DNA of 35,999 nt from contig VGTJ01000029.1 in NCBI GenBank assembly GCA_016874775.1, forward strand, positions 5,001 to 40,999, written 5' to 3'. Positions within the stretch are counted from its first letter, which is position 1. Every line of letters begins with the position of its first letter. The DNA is from Deltaproteobacteria bacterium (GTDB taxonomy: Bacteria > Desulfobacterota > Binatia > Bin18). Positions 1-8,832 of this stretch are shown here, piece by piece. The translations under genes and the position numbers were made by a program. The notes below the pieces were generated by a model that saw only the letters and a list, made by a program, of their open reading frames with translations, did no database searches and was not told the origin of the DNA.

Positions 1-21
1 ATGTCTGTTTTCTTTTCTCCT

Positions 22-1056
22 TCACTGTCCACGTTGCTGGAACAAATAGTGAGAAACCCACCATTCGTGCCCACGGCGATATGCAAAGAGTTCTGCACAA
101 GCGAGAAAGAACAACCGCCATCGTCCAAACCAATGCTCCATTTCCTCGACCCCATATACGTCCTTGAGAATCGGTAGGAGCGTCGCACGTTTTTTATCTA
201 GGTTTTTCAACCACGCTTCGGCTGTACGTGCATAGTGCTGCCCGTTGACGCGCCAGTGTTCCTCAATCACAAGGTTACGTTGAAAATGAAACAATAAATC
301 ATCAGACGGCATGAGCCCACCGGTGAAGAAATATCGTCCCATCCAGTTTGTTGCTCCCGTCGTAGTGAATGGATAAGTAAATTCTCGATGACAGAAAATG
401 TGAACGAAGAGTTTTCCCTGTGGCTTCAGCCAGGATTGAATCCGAGCCAAGAGCTTTTCATGATTACGCATGTGTTCGAACATCTCTATCGAAACAACCC
501 GATCAAACTCGTGAGTAGTCGTAAAATCATTCATATCCGCAGTCATGACTTGGATATTCTGGATGCCACGCCGTGCACACTCAGCCATGAGAAATTCTCG
601 TTGAGGGCGAGAATTTGATACGGTGAGAATGTGACAGTGTGGATACCGCTCAGCCATCCAGAAAGACAAGGATCCCCAACCACACCCCAACTCAAGTATT
701 TCCATGCTATCTTGTATTTGGGCTCGTTCGCATGTGAGTGCCAGCATCGCTTCCTCGGCGGCGTCGAGCGTTGTCACACTCGGTGGCCAGTAACAACTGC
801 TGTACTTCAACCGTTTTCCCAACACCTGGAGGAAAAATTCTGCTGGAACCTCATAATGTTGTTCGTTTGCTTTGTCGGGATGGAGCGCAATGGGGCTGTT
901 CCGTGATGTTGCGAGAAATTCGTCAAATTCCGCTCGCGGGGTTTCTTCGTGGAGCGACTGCTCTTCGTACAACCGTAGCGCTAGGAGGCGTCGTATGCCC
1001 CAGCGCAACACGATGTCCGGAACCTTTCCTCGTTCAGCGAGATCGATAATGTTCAC
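22..1056 (-). CDS. SAM-dependent methyltransferase, CFA-synthase-like
   Basis: 344 residues, complete. The class I SAM-binding motif ELGCGWG lies at residues 122-128, and the acidic end of a second strand in VSIEMFEHM near residue 190. The segment [13 protein letters not shown] at 63-75 and KYSSCYW at 84-90 resemble the lipid-binding front of cyclopropane fatty acid synthases and related coclaurine N-methyltransferase-like proteins. It probably methylates an unsaturated acyl chain or another small acceptor. It is transcribed away from the desaturase operon and shares a 107-bp intergenic region with it, so a common regulator is plausible. It is shorter than, and distinct from, the second CFA-synthase-like protein at 4179-5465. 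The family call is firm; the substrate is not known. Confidence 0.85.
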   Translation of the reverse strand: MNIIDLAERGKVPDIVLRWGIRRLLALRLYEEQSLHEETPRAEFDEFLATSRNSPIALHPDKANEQHYEVPAEFFLQVLGKRLKYSSCYWPPSVTTLDAAEEAMLALTCERAQIQDSMEILELGCGWGSLSFWMAERYPHCHILTVSNSRPQREFLMAECARRGIQNIQVMTADMNDFTTTHEFDRVVSIEMFEHMRNHEKLLARIQSWLKPQGKLFVHIFCHREFTYPFTTTGATNWMGRYFFTGGLMPSDDLLFHFQRNLVIEEHWRVNGQHYARTAEAWLKNLDKKRATLLPILKDVYGVEEMEHWFGRWRLFFLACAELFAYRRGHEWWVSHYLFQQRGQ

Positions 1057-1163
1057 TTTCTCCCTCTCTTGTTTTTGGAAAAATCATTGCACACTTTGCC
1101 CTCCGCTCTTGCTCGTAGGAAACTCACAGGATATGTACGCCAGCAGTTTTATCTCGTATTGCC
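1057..1163. promoter_or_regulatory. divergent intergenic region of the lipid module
   Basis: This 107-bp gap separates the leftward methyltransferase from the rightward desaturase operon, so promoters for both must lie here or inside the gene starts. I looked for a sigma-70 pair and for the singlet-oxygen type ECF promoter found at related clusters elsewhere and found no convincing match. TTGCAC at 1087 has no good -10 partner at normal spacing. Confidence 0.35.
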
Positions 1164-2153
1164 ATGGGACTTCACTCACAACCACCGCACAACACTAGTC
1201 GAGATTCTCGCTTGAGTCTTTTCCTCCGTACCTTCGTCCGCTGGTTCGACTCTTGGGACGATACCGAAGAGCTGAACCGAGCAGAACCACTCCGGGTTGA
1301 TTGGATTCGTATCATTCCGTTTTTTGCGATGCATGTGGCCTGTCTTGGGGTTTTCTGGGTTGGCTGGAGTTTCGTTGCTATTGTAGCTGCTTTTCTCTTG
1401 TACGTTGTCCGAATGTTCGCCATTACTGGTTTCTATCATCGGTATTTTTCTCACCGTACATTCAAGACGTCACGGTGGGGACAATTTATCTTCGCTGTCT
1501 TAGGTGCTACCGCCGTCCAACGTGGTCCGCTGTGGTGGGCCGCACACCACCGGCATCATCATCGATACTCTGATCAACCAGCCGATGCTCATTCTCCACG
1601 ACATCACGGTTTTCTCTGGAGTCACATGGGGTGGTTTATGGCCCGCGCCAATTTTCCTACGAAATTGGGCTTCGTTCGTGATCTGACAAAATTTCCTGAA
1701 CTGTGTTTTCTCGATCGCTTTGATAACGTAATCCCAATCCTGTTTGCTGTTGGGATCTATGGCTTTGGCGCTGTGTTGGCAAGCTTCTTCCCTCATCTCG
1801 GAACGAGTGGGCTGCAAATGTTGGTGTGGGCGTTTTTTATTTCTACGGTTTTCTTGTACCACGGCACCTACACGATTAACTCATTAGCGCACCAGATCGG
1901 AGGCCAGCGTTACGATACGCAAGACGATAGCAAAAACAGTTTCTTGCTCGCACTTATCACCCTTGGTGAGGGATGGCATAATAATCATCATCATTACCCT
2001 GCTTCGACACGGCAAGGGTTCTACTGGTGGGAATTTGATTTTACGTACTATCTTCTCGTCCTTCTTTCTTGGACCGGTTTGATCTGGAACCTTAAACCTG
2101 TTCCTCCTCGTGTTCGTGAGGCCCGCCGGTCGAATACCGCTCTTGCAGCATAG
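1164..2153 (+). CDS. acyl-CoA / acyl-lipid delta-9-type desaturase
   Basis: 329 residues, membrane-bound diiron fatty acid desaturase. The three histidine boxes are visible: HRYFSH at 92-97, HHRHHH at 128-133 and HNNHHH at 272-277. Hydrophobic segments lie at about 50-90, 105-120 and in pairs near 190-230, the usual four-helix pattern of the stearoyl-CoA desaturase class. It uses O2 and an electron donor to introduce a cis double bond, which would supply the substrate for the methyltransferases of this cluster. It is the first gene of a tight rightward operon; its stop is two bases before the next start. Confidence 0.92.
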   Translation: MGLHSQPPHNTSRDSRLSLFLRTFVRWFDSWDDTEELNRAEPLRVDWIRIIPFFAMHVACLGVFWVGWSFVAIVAAFLLYVVRMFAITGFYHRYFSHRTFKTSRWGQFIFAVLGATAVQRGPLWWAAHHRHHHRYSDQPADAHSPRHHGFLWSHMGWFMARANFPTKLGFVRDLTKFPELCFLDRFDNVIPILFAVGIYGFGAVLASFFPHLGTSGLQMLVWAFFISTVFLYHGTYTINSLAHQIGGQRYDTQDDSKNSFLLALITLGEGWHNNHHHYPASTRQGFYWWEFDFTYYLLVLLSWTGLIWNLKPVPPRVREARRSNTALAA

Positions 2154-2155
2154 CC

Positions 2156-3400
2156 ATGAAGATCGCAATCATCGGGACTGGCATTGCTGGCTTGACGGTC
2201 GCGCACCTTCTTCACGCAGAGCATGACCTCACTATCTTTGAAGCGAACAACTATGTCGGCGGCCATACCCATACCGTTCCTGTAGCAACTGCACACGGCA
2301 CCTACGCCGTCGACACTGGTTTTATCGTTTTCAACGATTGGACCTATCCGAATTTTCTTAAACTTTTGGCGCGTATCGGCACCCCTTCACAGCCAAGTAA
2401 CATGAGCTTTAGTGTCAAGTGTGAACGCACCGGGCTCGAATACAATGGCACCTCGCTCAATACCCTGTTTGCGCAGCGAGTGAACTTTTTGCGTCCGTCT
2501 TTCTATCGTATGTTACGCGATATTCTGCGCTTCAATCGTGAAGCGCCAGTGCTGCTTCGCGACAGTGCAAAGAATATTACCCTTGGTTCGTATCTGGCAA
2601 CAAATCGTTATTCGCAAGAATTCACTGATTATTATCTGATTCCGATGAGTGCTTCGATTTGGTCAGCTGACCCACGTCAAACATCCGACATGCCAGCGCG
2701 GTTCCTCATCCAATTTTTTCATAACCACGGTATGCTGAGCGTCAATGAACGTCCCCAATGGCGGGTGGTCACCGGAGGTTCGCAAGAATACGTGAAACGA
2801 CTCACCCAACCGTTCCGCAATCGCATTCGGCTTCGCTGTCCAATCCAGCAGGTCACACGTCACCCAACTCACGTCTCGGTTAAATCTGCAGGACAAGAGG
2901 TCGAGCGTTTTGATCAGGTCGTGATTGCTGCTCATAGCGACCAGGCCTTAACAATGTTGACTGATCCGAGTGCCATAGAGCAAGAAATTTTGCGCGCTTT
3001 TCCCTATCAAGCTAACGAAACGGTCTTGCATACTGATGAGTCGGTGCTTCCTCGGACACGTCGGGCGTGGGCAAGCTGGAATTATCATCGACTAGGTGGT
3101 GACCAGCCGCAAGTCGCAATAACTTACAACATGAATATGCTCCAGACATTGCCTGCTCCGCAAACGTTTTGCGTCACGCTGAATCGCACCGCTGCGATCG
3201 ACCCATCCACAATTCTTCAGACAATGACGTACCATCACCCGGTTTATACGGAAGCCAGTGTCGTAGCACAAAAGCGACACGCGGAAATCAACGGGATCAA
3301 TCGTACGTATTTCTGTGGAGCGTATTGGGGCTATGGGTTCCACGAGGATGGGGTTAACAGTGCTTTGGCGGTCTGCCAATATTTCGGCAAGAGTTTGTAG
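2156..3400 (+). CDS. FAD-dependent amine-oxidase-like oxidoreductase
   Basis: 414 residues. The N-terminus MKIAIIGTGIAGLTVAHLL carries the dinucleotide-binding GxGxxG at residues 7-12 and an acidic strand end (FEA) about 20 residues later, followed by GGHTHTV, typical of COG2907-type flavoproteins of the amine oxidase/protoporphyrinogen oxidase superfamily. The C-terminal YWGYGFHEDGVNSAL resembles the conserved FAD-contacting end. In many proteobacteria this protein is the fixed neighbour of DUF1365 and CFA-synthase-like genes; in Rhodobacter such a flavoprotein has been linked to furan fatty acid formation. Both junctions of this gene have the same spacing (TAG-CC-ATG), so translation is probably coupled. 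The precise reaction here is inferred. Confidence 0.88.
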   Translation: MKIAIIGTGIAGLTVAHLLHAEHDLTIFEANNYVGGHTHTVPVATAHGTYAVDTGFIVFNDWTYPNFLKLLARIGTPSQPSNMSFSVKCERTGLEYNGTSLNTLFAQRVNFLRPSFYRMLRDILRFNREAPVLLRDSAKNITLGSYLATNRYSQEFTDYYLIPMSASIWSADPRQTSDMPARFLIQFFHNHGMLSVNERPQWRVVTGGSQEYVKRLTQPFRNRIRLRCPIQQVTRHPTHVSVKSAGQEVERFDQVVIAAHSDQALTMLTDPSAIEQEILRAFPYQANETVLHTDESVLPRTRRAWASWNYHRLGGDQPQVAITYNMNMLQTLPAPQTFCVTLNRTAAIDPSTILQTMTYHHPVYTEASVVAQKRHAEINGINRTYFCGAYWGYGFHEDGVNSALAVCQYFGKSL

Positions 3401-3402
3401 CC

Positions 3403-4182
3403 ATGTATAGTTGCATCTACCGTGGTTCAGTACGGCATCGTCGTTTCCATCCGATTCCGCATGCCTTCTCGTACTCATTGTTTATGCTGTACGTAGACCT
3501 CGAAGAGTTACCGACGCTGTTCAACGGAAGATGGCTGTGGTCAAGTAGTCATTTTGCTTTGGCGCAGTTCCGTCGCGTAGACCATTTTGGTGATCCTCAT
3601 AGCTCATTGGCTGACAGTGTTCGCACCCTCGTTGAGCGACGCCTCGGTGCTCGCCCACAAGGGCCGATCCGTTTGCTGACGCATTTGCGGTACTTTGGCT
3701 ATTGCTTCAATCCGGTGAGCTTCTACTTTTGCTACGACACCGCTGGACGTTACGTCGAGACGATTGTCGCTGAGATCACGAATACACCGTGGAATGAACG
3801 GTACTGCTATGTGTTGGGAGAAGAACTAAACGAGGCGACAGGCAATAAAAAGCGCTATCGTTTTGGTAAGACTTTTCATGTGTCGCCGTTCATCGATATG
3901 GACAACGATTACGACTGGCGATTCTGTGAACCCGACCGTCAGCTAACGATTCACATGGAGAATCGTAATGCCAACGGCAAGGTCTTCGACGCAACGATGG
4001 TTTTGCGACGTCAAGAAATCACTGGTGCAACACTCGCTGTTGCTCTGGCTCGATACCCTTTCATGACAGGCAAAGTCATCGCCGCAATTTATTGGCAGGC
4101 ACTACGATTGTGGTGGAAAAAAGCTCCAGTGTATGACCACCCCAACAAAAGAGATCTTACTCCCGAAGGTCAACGGCCATGA
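3403..4182 (+). CDS. DUF1365 family protein
   Basis: 259 residues. The N-terminus MYSCIYRGSVRHRRFHPIPH and the central LTHLRYFGYCFNPVSFYFCY are hallmarks of DUF1365. The biochemical role is unknown. The family nearly always sits between the FAD oxidoreductase and the CFA-synthase-like methyltransferase, as here, which points to the same lipid-modification pathway. No signal peptide is apparent. Its stop codon overlaps the next start in an ATGA at 4179-4182. Confidence 0.9.
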   Translation: MYSCIYRGSVRHRRFHPIPHAFSYSLFMLYVDLEELPTLFNGRWLWSSSHFALAQFRRVDHFGDPHSSLADSVRTLVERRLGARPQGPIRLLTHLRYFGYCFNPVSFYFCYDTAGRYVETIVAEITNTPWNERYCYVLGEELNEATGNKKRYRFGKTFHVSPFIDMDNDYDWRFCEPDRQLTIHMENRNANGKVFDATMVLRRQEITGATLAVALARYPFMTGKVIAAIYWQALRLWWKKAPVYDHPNKRDLTPEGQRP

Positions 4183-5465
4183 AAGATTCCATCGTTCCGA
4201 CAGCGGAATGGTTCTCGCATATTCCACAGTCGACTCTCCTGATTCGGCTCGCTCGGCAAGCGGTACTGATGCGGTTGCAAGATCTCCAACATGGAGAGAT
4301 CACCATCAGCGAAAATGGCAACCGTTTCACTTTCGGTGCTCAGACGGAGGTGTGTTCACTGGCTGTAACGATTCAGGTCTTTGATCCACGCTTCTACCTC
4401 GATACCGCCTTTGGTGGCAGTATTGGCACCAGTGAAGCCTACATGAGTGGATTCTGGTCGTGTGACGATCTGACATCTCTGGTGCGAATTATTGCCCGTA
4501 ACCGAACTGTCCTCGACAGTATGGAAACTGGCTTTGCCCGCCTGACGGTTCCACTACGTAAACTCTTTCATTTTTTTCGTCGGAATAGCAAAGAGGGCAG
4601 TCGTCACAACATTGCTGCGCACTACGATCTCGGCAATGAGTTCTTCGCACTCTTTCTTGATGAAACCATGACATATTCGTGCGGCATTTTCGAGAACGGT
4701 AACCGCACGCTTCGTGATGCTTCTATCGCTAAGATCGATCGGATATGTCGTAAGTTGCAATTATCTCCCAGCGATCATTTACTTGAAATTGGCAGCGGCT
4801 GGGGAGCCTTCGCGTTGCATGCGGCCCAACAGTACGGTTGTCGGGTGACGACAACGACAGTCTCTCAGGAACAATATGTATTCACGCGACACCGCATTGC
4901 CGACGCGGGACTCAATGACCGGGTGACCATTCTGTGCCAAGATTACCGTGACCTCAAGGGACAATACGATAAGCTCGTCTCGATTGAGATGATCGAAGCT
5001 GTAGGTCACGCGTTCTATGACACATACTTCAAATGTTGTAGTGATCTCCTCAAACCCAATGGAATGATGTTACTCCAAGCGATCATCATTGCTGACCAAT
5101 TTTACGAACAAGCGAAACACTCGGTTGATTTCATTCAGCGTTATATTTTTCCTGGCAGTTGTATTCCCTCCATCTCAGCAATCAATCAGTCTCTTGCCCG
5201 GGCCACTGATATGCGACTGTTCCATATGGAAGATCTTACGTCACATTATGCTAAGACGTTACGGCAGTGGCGTGAGCGCTTCTTTGCGAATATCAGTCGG
5301 GTGCGAACGTTAGGGTATCCGGAAGAGTTCATTCGCATGTGGGAACTGTATTTCTGCTACTGTGAAGGAGGATTTCATGAACGAGTGATCGGTGACGTGC
5401 AGATGTTACTCGCCAAGCCTCTTTGTCGTCGAGAACCGATTCTTCCTCCCTTGCCTTCTATATGA
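4179..5465 (+). CDS. cyclopropane-fatty-acyl-phospholipid synthase family
   Basis: 428 residues, close to full-length CFA synthase. The motif HYDLGNEFFALFLDETMTYS begins near residue 148, and the SAM-binding EIGSGWG lies at 203-209. Further hallmarks are VSIEMIEAVGH (around 268-278) and the late FIQRYIFPGSCIP. The enzyme transfers a methylene or methyl group from SAM to a cis-unsaturated acyl chain of a phospholipid. In the FAD/DUF1365 context the product may be a methylated or furan-precursor fatty acid rather than a plain cyclopropane; this is inference. Its start overlaps the DUF1365 stop and its stop overlaps the DUF2878 start, both as ATGA. Confidence 0.92.
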   Translation: MKDSIVPTAEWFSHIPQSTLLIRLARQAVLMRLQDLQHGEITISENGNRFTFGAQTEVCSLAVTIQVFDPRFYLDTAFGGSIGTSEAYMSGFWSCDDLTSLVRIIARNRTVLDSMETGFARLTVPLRKLFHFFRRNSKEGSRHNIAAHYDLGNEFFALFLDETMTYSCGIFENGNRTLRDASIAKIDRICRKLQLSPSDHLLEIGSGWGAFALHAAQQYGCRVTTTTVSQEQYVFTRHRIADAGLNDRVTILCQDYRDLKGQYDKLVSIEMIEAVGHAFYDTYFKCCSDLLKPNGMMLLQAIIIADQFYEQAKHSVDFIQRYIFPGSCIPSISAINQSLARATDMRLFHMEDLTSHYAKTLRQWRERFFANISRVRTLGYPEEFIRMWELYFCYCEGGFHERVIGDVQMLLAKPLCRREPILPPLPSI

Positions 5466-5968
5466 ATCTGATTCTGGTCAATATTATTACGTTCTACCTT
5501 GCCTGGTTTGCTTGCGTCCTCGGTGCGGCTCATCAATATCTCTTCCTTGGGCCACTGGCGGTCTTGGTCCTTCTCGGTTTGCACTTCTATCTGTTGGCGG
5601 GATATTCACCTGTGCAGGAATTCCGCTTGCTGATCACTGCTGGAGCGCTTGGGCTCGTGCTCGATAGTCTCCAAGCTTTTCTCGGAGTTTTCGCATTCGC
5701 GAATGTGACCCCAGGAAGGTGGGTTAGTCCGCTCTGGATGGTTGTTCTCTGGATTGCTTTTGCCACAACCCTACACACGTCTCTACGTTGGTTGTCGGGG
5801 AAATACACATTAGCTGCGGTTCTTGGTGCCGTTGGTGGACCATTGAGCTATTACTCCGGTGCAAAGCTTGGTGCATTAGTACTGAGTCCAGATCTTACGC
5901 TGAGTTTTGTTGTGATGGCCATTGTCTGGGGTATCGCCATGCCGATTCTGGTATGGTTAGCAAAGTAA
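5462..5968 (+). CDS. DUF2878 integral membrane protein
   Basis: 168 residues from the ATG that overlaps the stop of the methyltransferase (ATGA, 5462-5465). An upstream ATG in the same frame (5423) would force a longer overlap and adds a polar stretch, so I reject it. Five or six hydrophobic helices cover almost the whole protein, beginning MNLILVNIITFYLAWFACVL. The sequence fits DUF2878, a recurrent member of CFA-synthase/DUF1365 clusters. Function unknown; it may help present lipid substrate or anchor the enzymes at the inner membrane. Confidence 0.82.
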   Translation: MNLILVNIITFYLAWFACVLGAAHQYLFLGPLAVLVLLGLHFYLLAGYSPVQEFRLLITAGALGLVLDSLQAFLGVFAFANVTPGRWVSPLWMVVLWIAFATTLHTSLRWLSGKYTLAAVLGAVGGPLSYYSGAKLGALVLSPDLTLSFVVMAIVWGIAMPILVWLAK

Positions 5969-5996
5969 GGACTGGAAACGATGGAGTCTTCACAAT

Positions 5997-6572
5997 ATGT
6001 GTAGAACAATACGTGTGATCGCCTTGATTGCCTTCATCTTTGTGGTTGCTCTGAATAGGCGTGGAGACGCTGCCACTATCGAAGGTGTGACGTTCGCCGA
6101 CCGCTACCAGGCCGGCACGACAACACTCGTGTTGAACAACGTTGGTCTCCTGCGCTACCGCGTCATCTTCAAGGGCTATGTTTCTGCGCTCTACCTAGGA
6201 GAGGGAGTCCGTCCGGAAGAAGTGCTAAACGATGTCCCGAAACGCCTTGAACTCGAATATTTTTGGTCGATTGCCAGCGCAGATTTTGGCAAAGCCGCTG
6301 AAAAGATTCTTAGTGATAATTTCCCTGCTGCACAGCTCAACTTGTTCCGCTCTCGACTAGATCGCTTGAACACGTTGTACGAAAACGTAAAACCCGGAGA
6401 CCGGCATTCGCTTACCTATCTGCCTGGAATTGGGACTGAGTTAGCACTCAACGGCAAATCCAAAGGTATCATTGAAGGCGCTGACTTCGGCTCGGCCTAT
6501 TTTGCGATCTGGTTAGGCTCGAAACCGCTGGATAGTGCGCTCAAGACCCAACTGCTTACCCCTAAACGCTAG
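5997..6572 (+). CDS. exported chalcone-isomerase-like protein
   Basis: 191 residues. A hydrophobic signal sequence occupies about residues 5-20, with probable cleavage after GDA near residue 25. The mature part (GVTFADRY..., GLLRYRVIFKGYVSALYLG, then a DFGKAAEKIL helix) matches the bacterial chalcone isomerase-like family (CHI fold, fatty-acid-binding relatives). It ends the lipid operon, 28 bp after DUF2878. A GGAG at 5983-5986 serves the ATG. In plants related CHI-fold proteins bind fatty acids, so a periplasmic role with modified acyl chains is plausible but unproven. Confidence 0.82.
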   Translation: MCRTIRVIALIAFIFVVALNRRGDAATIEGVTFADRYQAGTTTLVLNNVGLLRYRVIFKGYVSALYLGEGVRPEEVLNDVPKRLELEYFWSIASADFGKAAEKILSDNFPAAQLNLFRSRLDRLNTLYENVKPGDRHSLTYLPGIGTELALNGKSKGIIEGADFGSAYFAIWLGSKPLDSALKTQLLTPKR

Positions 6573-6715
6573 CGACAGCGGCCTTTTCTAGTGACTCGTT
6601 TCTGACAAGAACCTGGGGAGAGAACATCTCCGATTTCTGGGAATTGCCGGGGAAACGGCATATTGCTAGATTCAGCAGGTCCGAACGCTGATGAATGCTC
6701 ACCAAGGAGGCGTGC
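6573..6715. other. intergenic region upstream of monooxygenase operon
   Basis: No gene seen. Two small hairpins are visible: GGAGA-GAACA-TCTCC near 6617-6631 and TGCCG-gggaaa-CGGCA near 6645-6660. A strong Shine-Dalgarno AAGGAGG at 6704-6710 lies 5 bp before the ATG at 6716 and decides that start over the ATG at 6695. Confidence 0.5.
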
Positions 6716-7978
6716 ATGAAGTTCACATGGTTTAATCTGATGCCGTGGCCATATCTACCGGATGATTTTCGCGAGAAGCATCATTCAGTGTGGGTCGATA
6801 TTCCTAACAAGTTGTATGATCCGCAGAAAGGCCATTTCGTTTATCACCAGTACATGGATCAACTTGAATATGCCGAGCAAGTCGGGTTCGATGGCATCGG
6901 GTGTAACGAGCATCATCAAAACGGCTATGGACTCATGCCTTCTCCCAATATTATCGCAGCTGGGTTGTCACGGCGTACGTCAAAAGCCGCTATTGCCGTG
7001 ATTGGTAACTCGCTTGCGCTCTATAATCCGCCGATTCGTGTCGCTGAAGAATTCGCTATGCTGGATGTGATGTCTGGCGGACGTTTGCTTGCTGGGTTCC
7101 CGGTTGGCACCTCGATGGATACCAACTATTGCTACGGCCAGATTCCTGCACTGACTCGCGATAAATACGCCGAAGCCCATGAACTGGTCATGCGCGCGTG
7201 GGCAGAAGAAGAGCCGTTTGCCTTTGACGGTAAATACAATCAGTTACGTCATGTGAACCTGTGGCCCAAGCCGATTCAAAAGCCGCATCCGCCGATTTAC
7301 ATTCCTGGCGGGGGCTCGATTGAAACGTGGGATTTTTGTCTCGACCACGATTACAACTACTCGTATCTGTCTTTCACCGGCTATCTCCGCGGCAAGAAGT
7401 TGCTCGATGGCTATTGGGACCAAGTCGCCAAGCGTGGCAAAGATGAGTCCCCCTATCGCGGCGCCTTCGCCCAAACAATTTGTGTGGCTGAGACGGATCA
7501 AGAAGCTGAAAAGCTCTACGCTGAGCACGTGAACTATTTCTATAATCGTTGCTTGCACATCTACGGTGGCTTTGCCGATGCACCCGGCTATCGCACGATC
7601 AAAACACTTCAAGCGGATGTCCTGAATGCGCTGAGCGAAGATATGCAGAATATGTTCCCTTCCCTCTCTTGGAAAGAACTCATCGATGGTCGCTACGTGA
7701 TTGCCGGAAGTCCAGCGACGGTTCGTCAGCAGATGGAAGAGTTGATCAAAGGGCTCCATGTCGGTCACATTTTCTGCCTCATGCATGTCGGCAATATGCC
7801 TGACTGGAAGACTCGCTACTCGACGAAACTCTTCGCTGAAAAAGTCATGCCGCATCTCCGTAACATGTGGCCAGAATGGAAGGATGATAACCGCTGGTGG
7901 TGCAAGCCAATGGAGGAACGTCTGCAACCGGAGACAACGGTAGAGCAAGCCCGTCGGGACGGGAGGCTTCCGCTATGA
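6716..7978 (+). CDS. LLM-class flavin-dependent monooxygenase
   Basis: 420 residues. A bacterial-luciferase-like TIM-barrel protein: the early strand FTWFNLMPWPYLP, then YAEQVGFDGIGCNEHHQNGY (around 50-70, with the EHH motif of the family), VIGNSLALYNPPIRVAEEFA and the LSGGRL-like segment VMSGGRLLAGFPVG. It probably uses FMNH2 and O2 to oxidise an organic substrate; such enzymes in soil bacteria often act on aromatic, terpenoid or organosulfur compounds. The substrate cannot be read from sequence. The stop overlaps the hydrolase start (ATGA, 7975-7978), so the two are translationally coupled and likely act in sequence. Confidence 0.9.
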   Translation: MKFTWFNLMPWPYLPDDFREKHHSVWVDIPNKLYDPQKGHFVYHQYMDQLEYAEQVGFDGIGCNEHHQNGYGLMPSPNIIAAGLSRRTSKAAIAVIGNSLALYNPPIRVAEEFAMLDVMSGGRLLAGFPVGTSMDTNYCYGQIPALTRDKYAEAHELVMRAWAEEEPFAFDGKYNQLRHVNLWPKPIQKPHPPIYIPGGGSIETWDFCLDHDYNYSYLSFTGYLRGKKLLDGYWDQVAKRGKDESPYRGAFAQTICVAETDQEAEKLYAEHVNYFYNRCLHIYGGFADAPGYRTIKTLQADVLNALSEDMQNMFPSLSWKELIDGRYVIAGSPATVRQQMEELIKGLHVGHIFCLMHVGNMPDWKTRYSTKLFAEKVMPHLRNMWPEWKDDNRWWCKPMEERLQPETTVEQARRDGRLPL

Positions 7979-8757
7979 AGATCCACAAAATTGAGACCAA
8001 ACGTGGAGCCAAAGTCCTCGTATTGGAAGCCGGAAGTGGAGTTCCTCTCGTGTTCATGCATGGAGCGGGAGGACTCTTTCCTGAGAACCCGTTTCTCGAT
8101 CGACTCGCGACTCGTTACCATGTCTTCGCGCCAGAGTTCCCAGCCTATGGTGAATCCACTGGCGACGAAATGCTAGAGGACATGCTGGACTTTACCCTAC
8201 ACGGCTGGGATGTGGTCTCAGCCCTCGGATTGAATAAGCCTTGTCTAATGGGGCATTCGATGGGTGGGATGATCGCTGCTGAGATGGCCAGCATCGCGCC
8301 TAACGATGTCGCGAAATTGGTGCTGATTTGTTCGGCAGGATTATGGATCGAAAAGAGTCCGATTCCAGACATCTTCTCATTCTTGCCACATGAATATGCA
8401 CAGTACTTGTTTCACGATCGTGCGCAAGGCGAAGCGCTGCTTACCGCTGGGCTTGATCTCAAAAACCCTGAAGCGTTGAAAGAGTTCTATATTGGCAACT
8501 CCAAACGCATGAGCATGGCGGGGAAGATTTTGTTCCCGATTCCTAACCGACGGTTATCAAAACGTTTGTACCGGCTCACCGCTCCTACACTCGTGATCTG
8601 GGGCAAGAGCGACAAACTGATCCCACCGGTTTACGCTGATCAATTCAAGAAGCTCATCCCGCAAGCAGAGATTACGCTCATCGACCAAGCCGGTCACATG
8701 GTGCCGTACGAGCAACCGGAAGCATTCGTAAATGCAGTGACGCGGTTCCTTGGGTGA
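7975..8757 (+). CDS. alpha/beta hydrolase
   Basis: 260 residues from the ATG overlapping the monooxygenase stop. The oxyanion segment FMHGAGG, the nucleophile elbow GHSMGG (Ser95), an acid in WGKSDKLIP (Asp213) and the catalytic histidine in GHMVPYE (His241) complete a standard triad. It resembles esterase and C-C bond hydrolases of degradation pathways. Coupling to the flavin monooxygenase suggests it hydrolyses the oxidised product. The specific substrate is unknown. Confidence 0.9.
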   Translation: MKIHKIETKRGAKVLVLEAGSGVPLVFMHGAGGLFPENPFLDRLATRYHVFAPEFPAYGESTGDEMLEDMLDFTLHGWDVVSALGLNKPCLMGHSMGGMIAAEMASIAPNDVAKLVLICSAGLWIEKSPIPDIFSFLPHEYAQYLFHDRAQGEALLTAGLDLKNPEALKEFYIGNSKRMSMAGKILFPIPNRRLSKRLYRLTAPTLVIWGKSDKLIPPVYADQFKKLIPQAEITLIDQAGHMVPYEQPEAFVNAVTRFLG

Positions 8758-8781
8758 CTCAAAATCACCACAAGTGACTTT

Positions 8782-8812
8782 AACGCCAGGTTTTCGCAAG
8801 AGGCCTGGCGTT
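8782..8812 (+). terminator. hairpin after monooxygenase-hydrolase operon
   Basis: A perfect 9-bp inverted repeat AACGCCAGG (8782-8790) / CCTGGCGTT (8804-8812) with a 13-nt loop lies 24 bp after the hydrolase stop. It is followed only by TT, not a long T-run, so it is a plausible rather than strong intrinsic terminator. It also argues against starting the next gene at the TTG at 8812. Confidence 0.55.
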
Positions 8813-8832
8813 TGCATTGGCAATACTCCGCC

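Noticed and set aside
1057-1163. Singlet-oxygen-type ECF promoter upstream of the lipid operon
   Set aside because: No convincing match to the expected -35 and -10 elements.
7244-7948. Long minus-strand open frame of 234 codons
   Set aside because: It lies wholly within the flavin monooxygenase gene and shows no recognisable protein features; a shadow of that gene.
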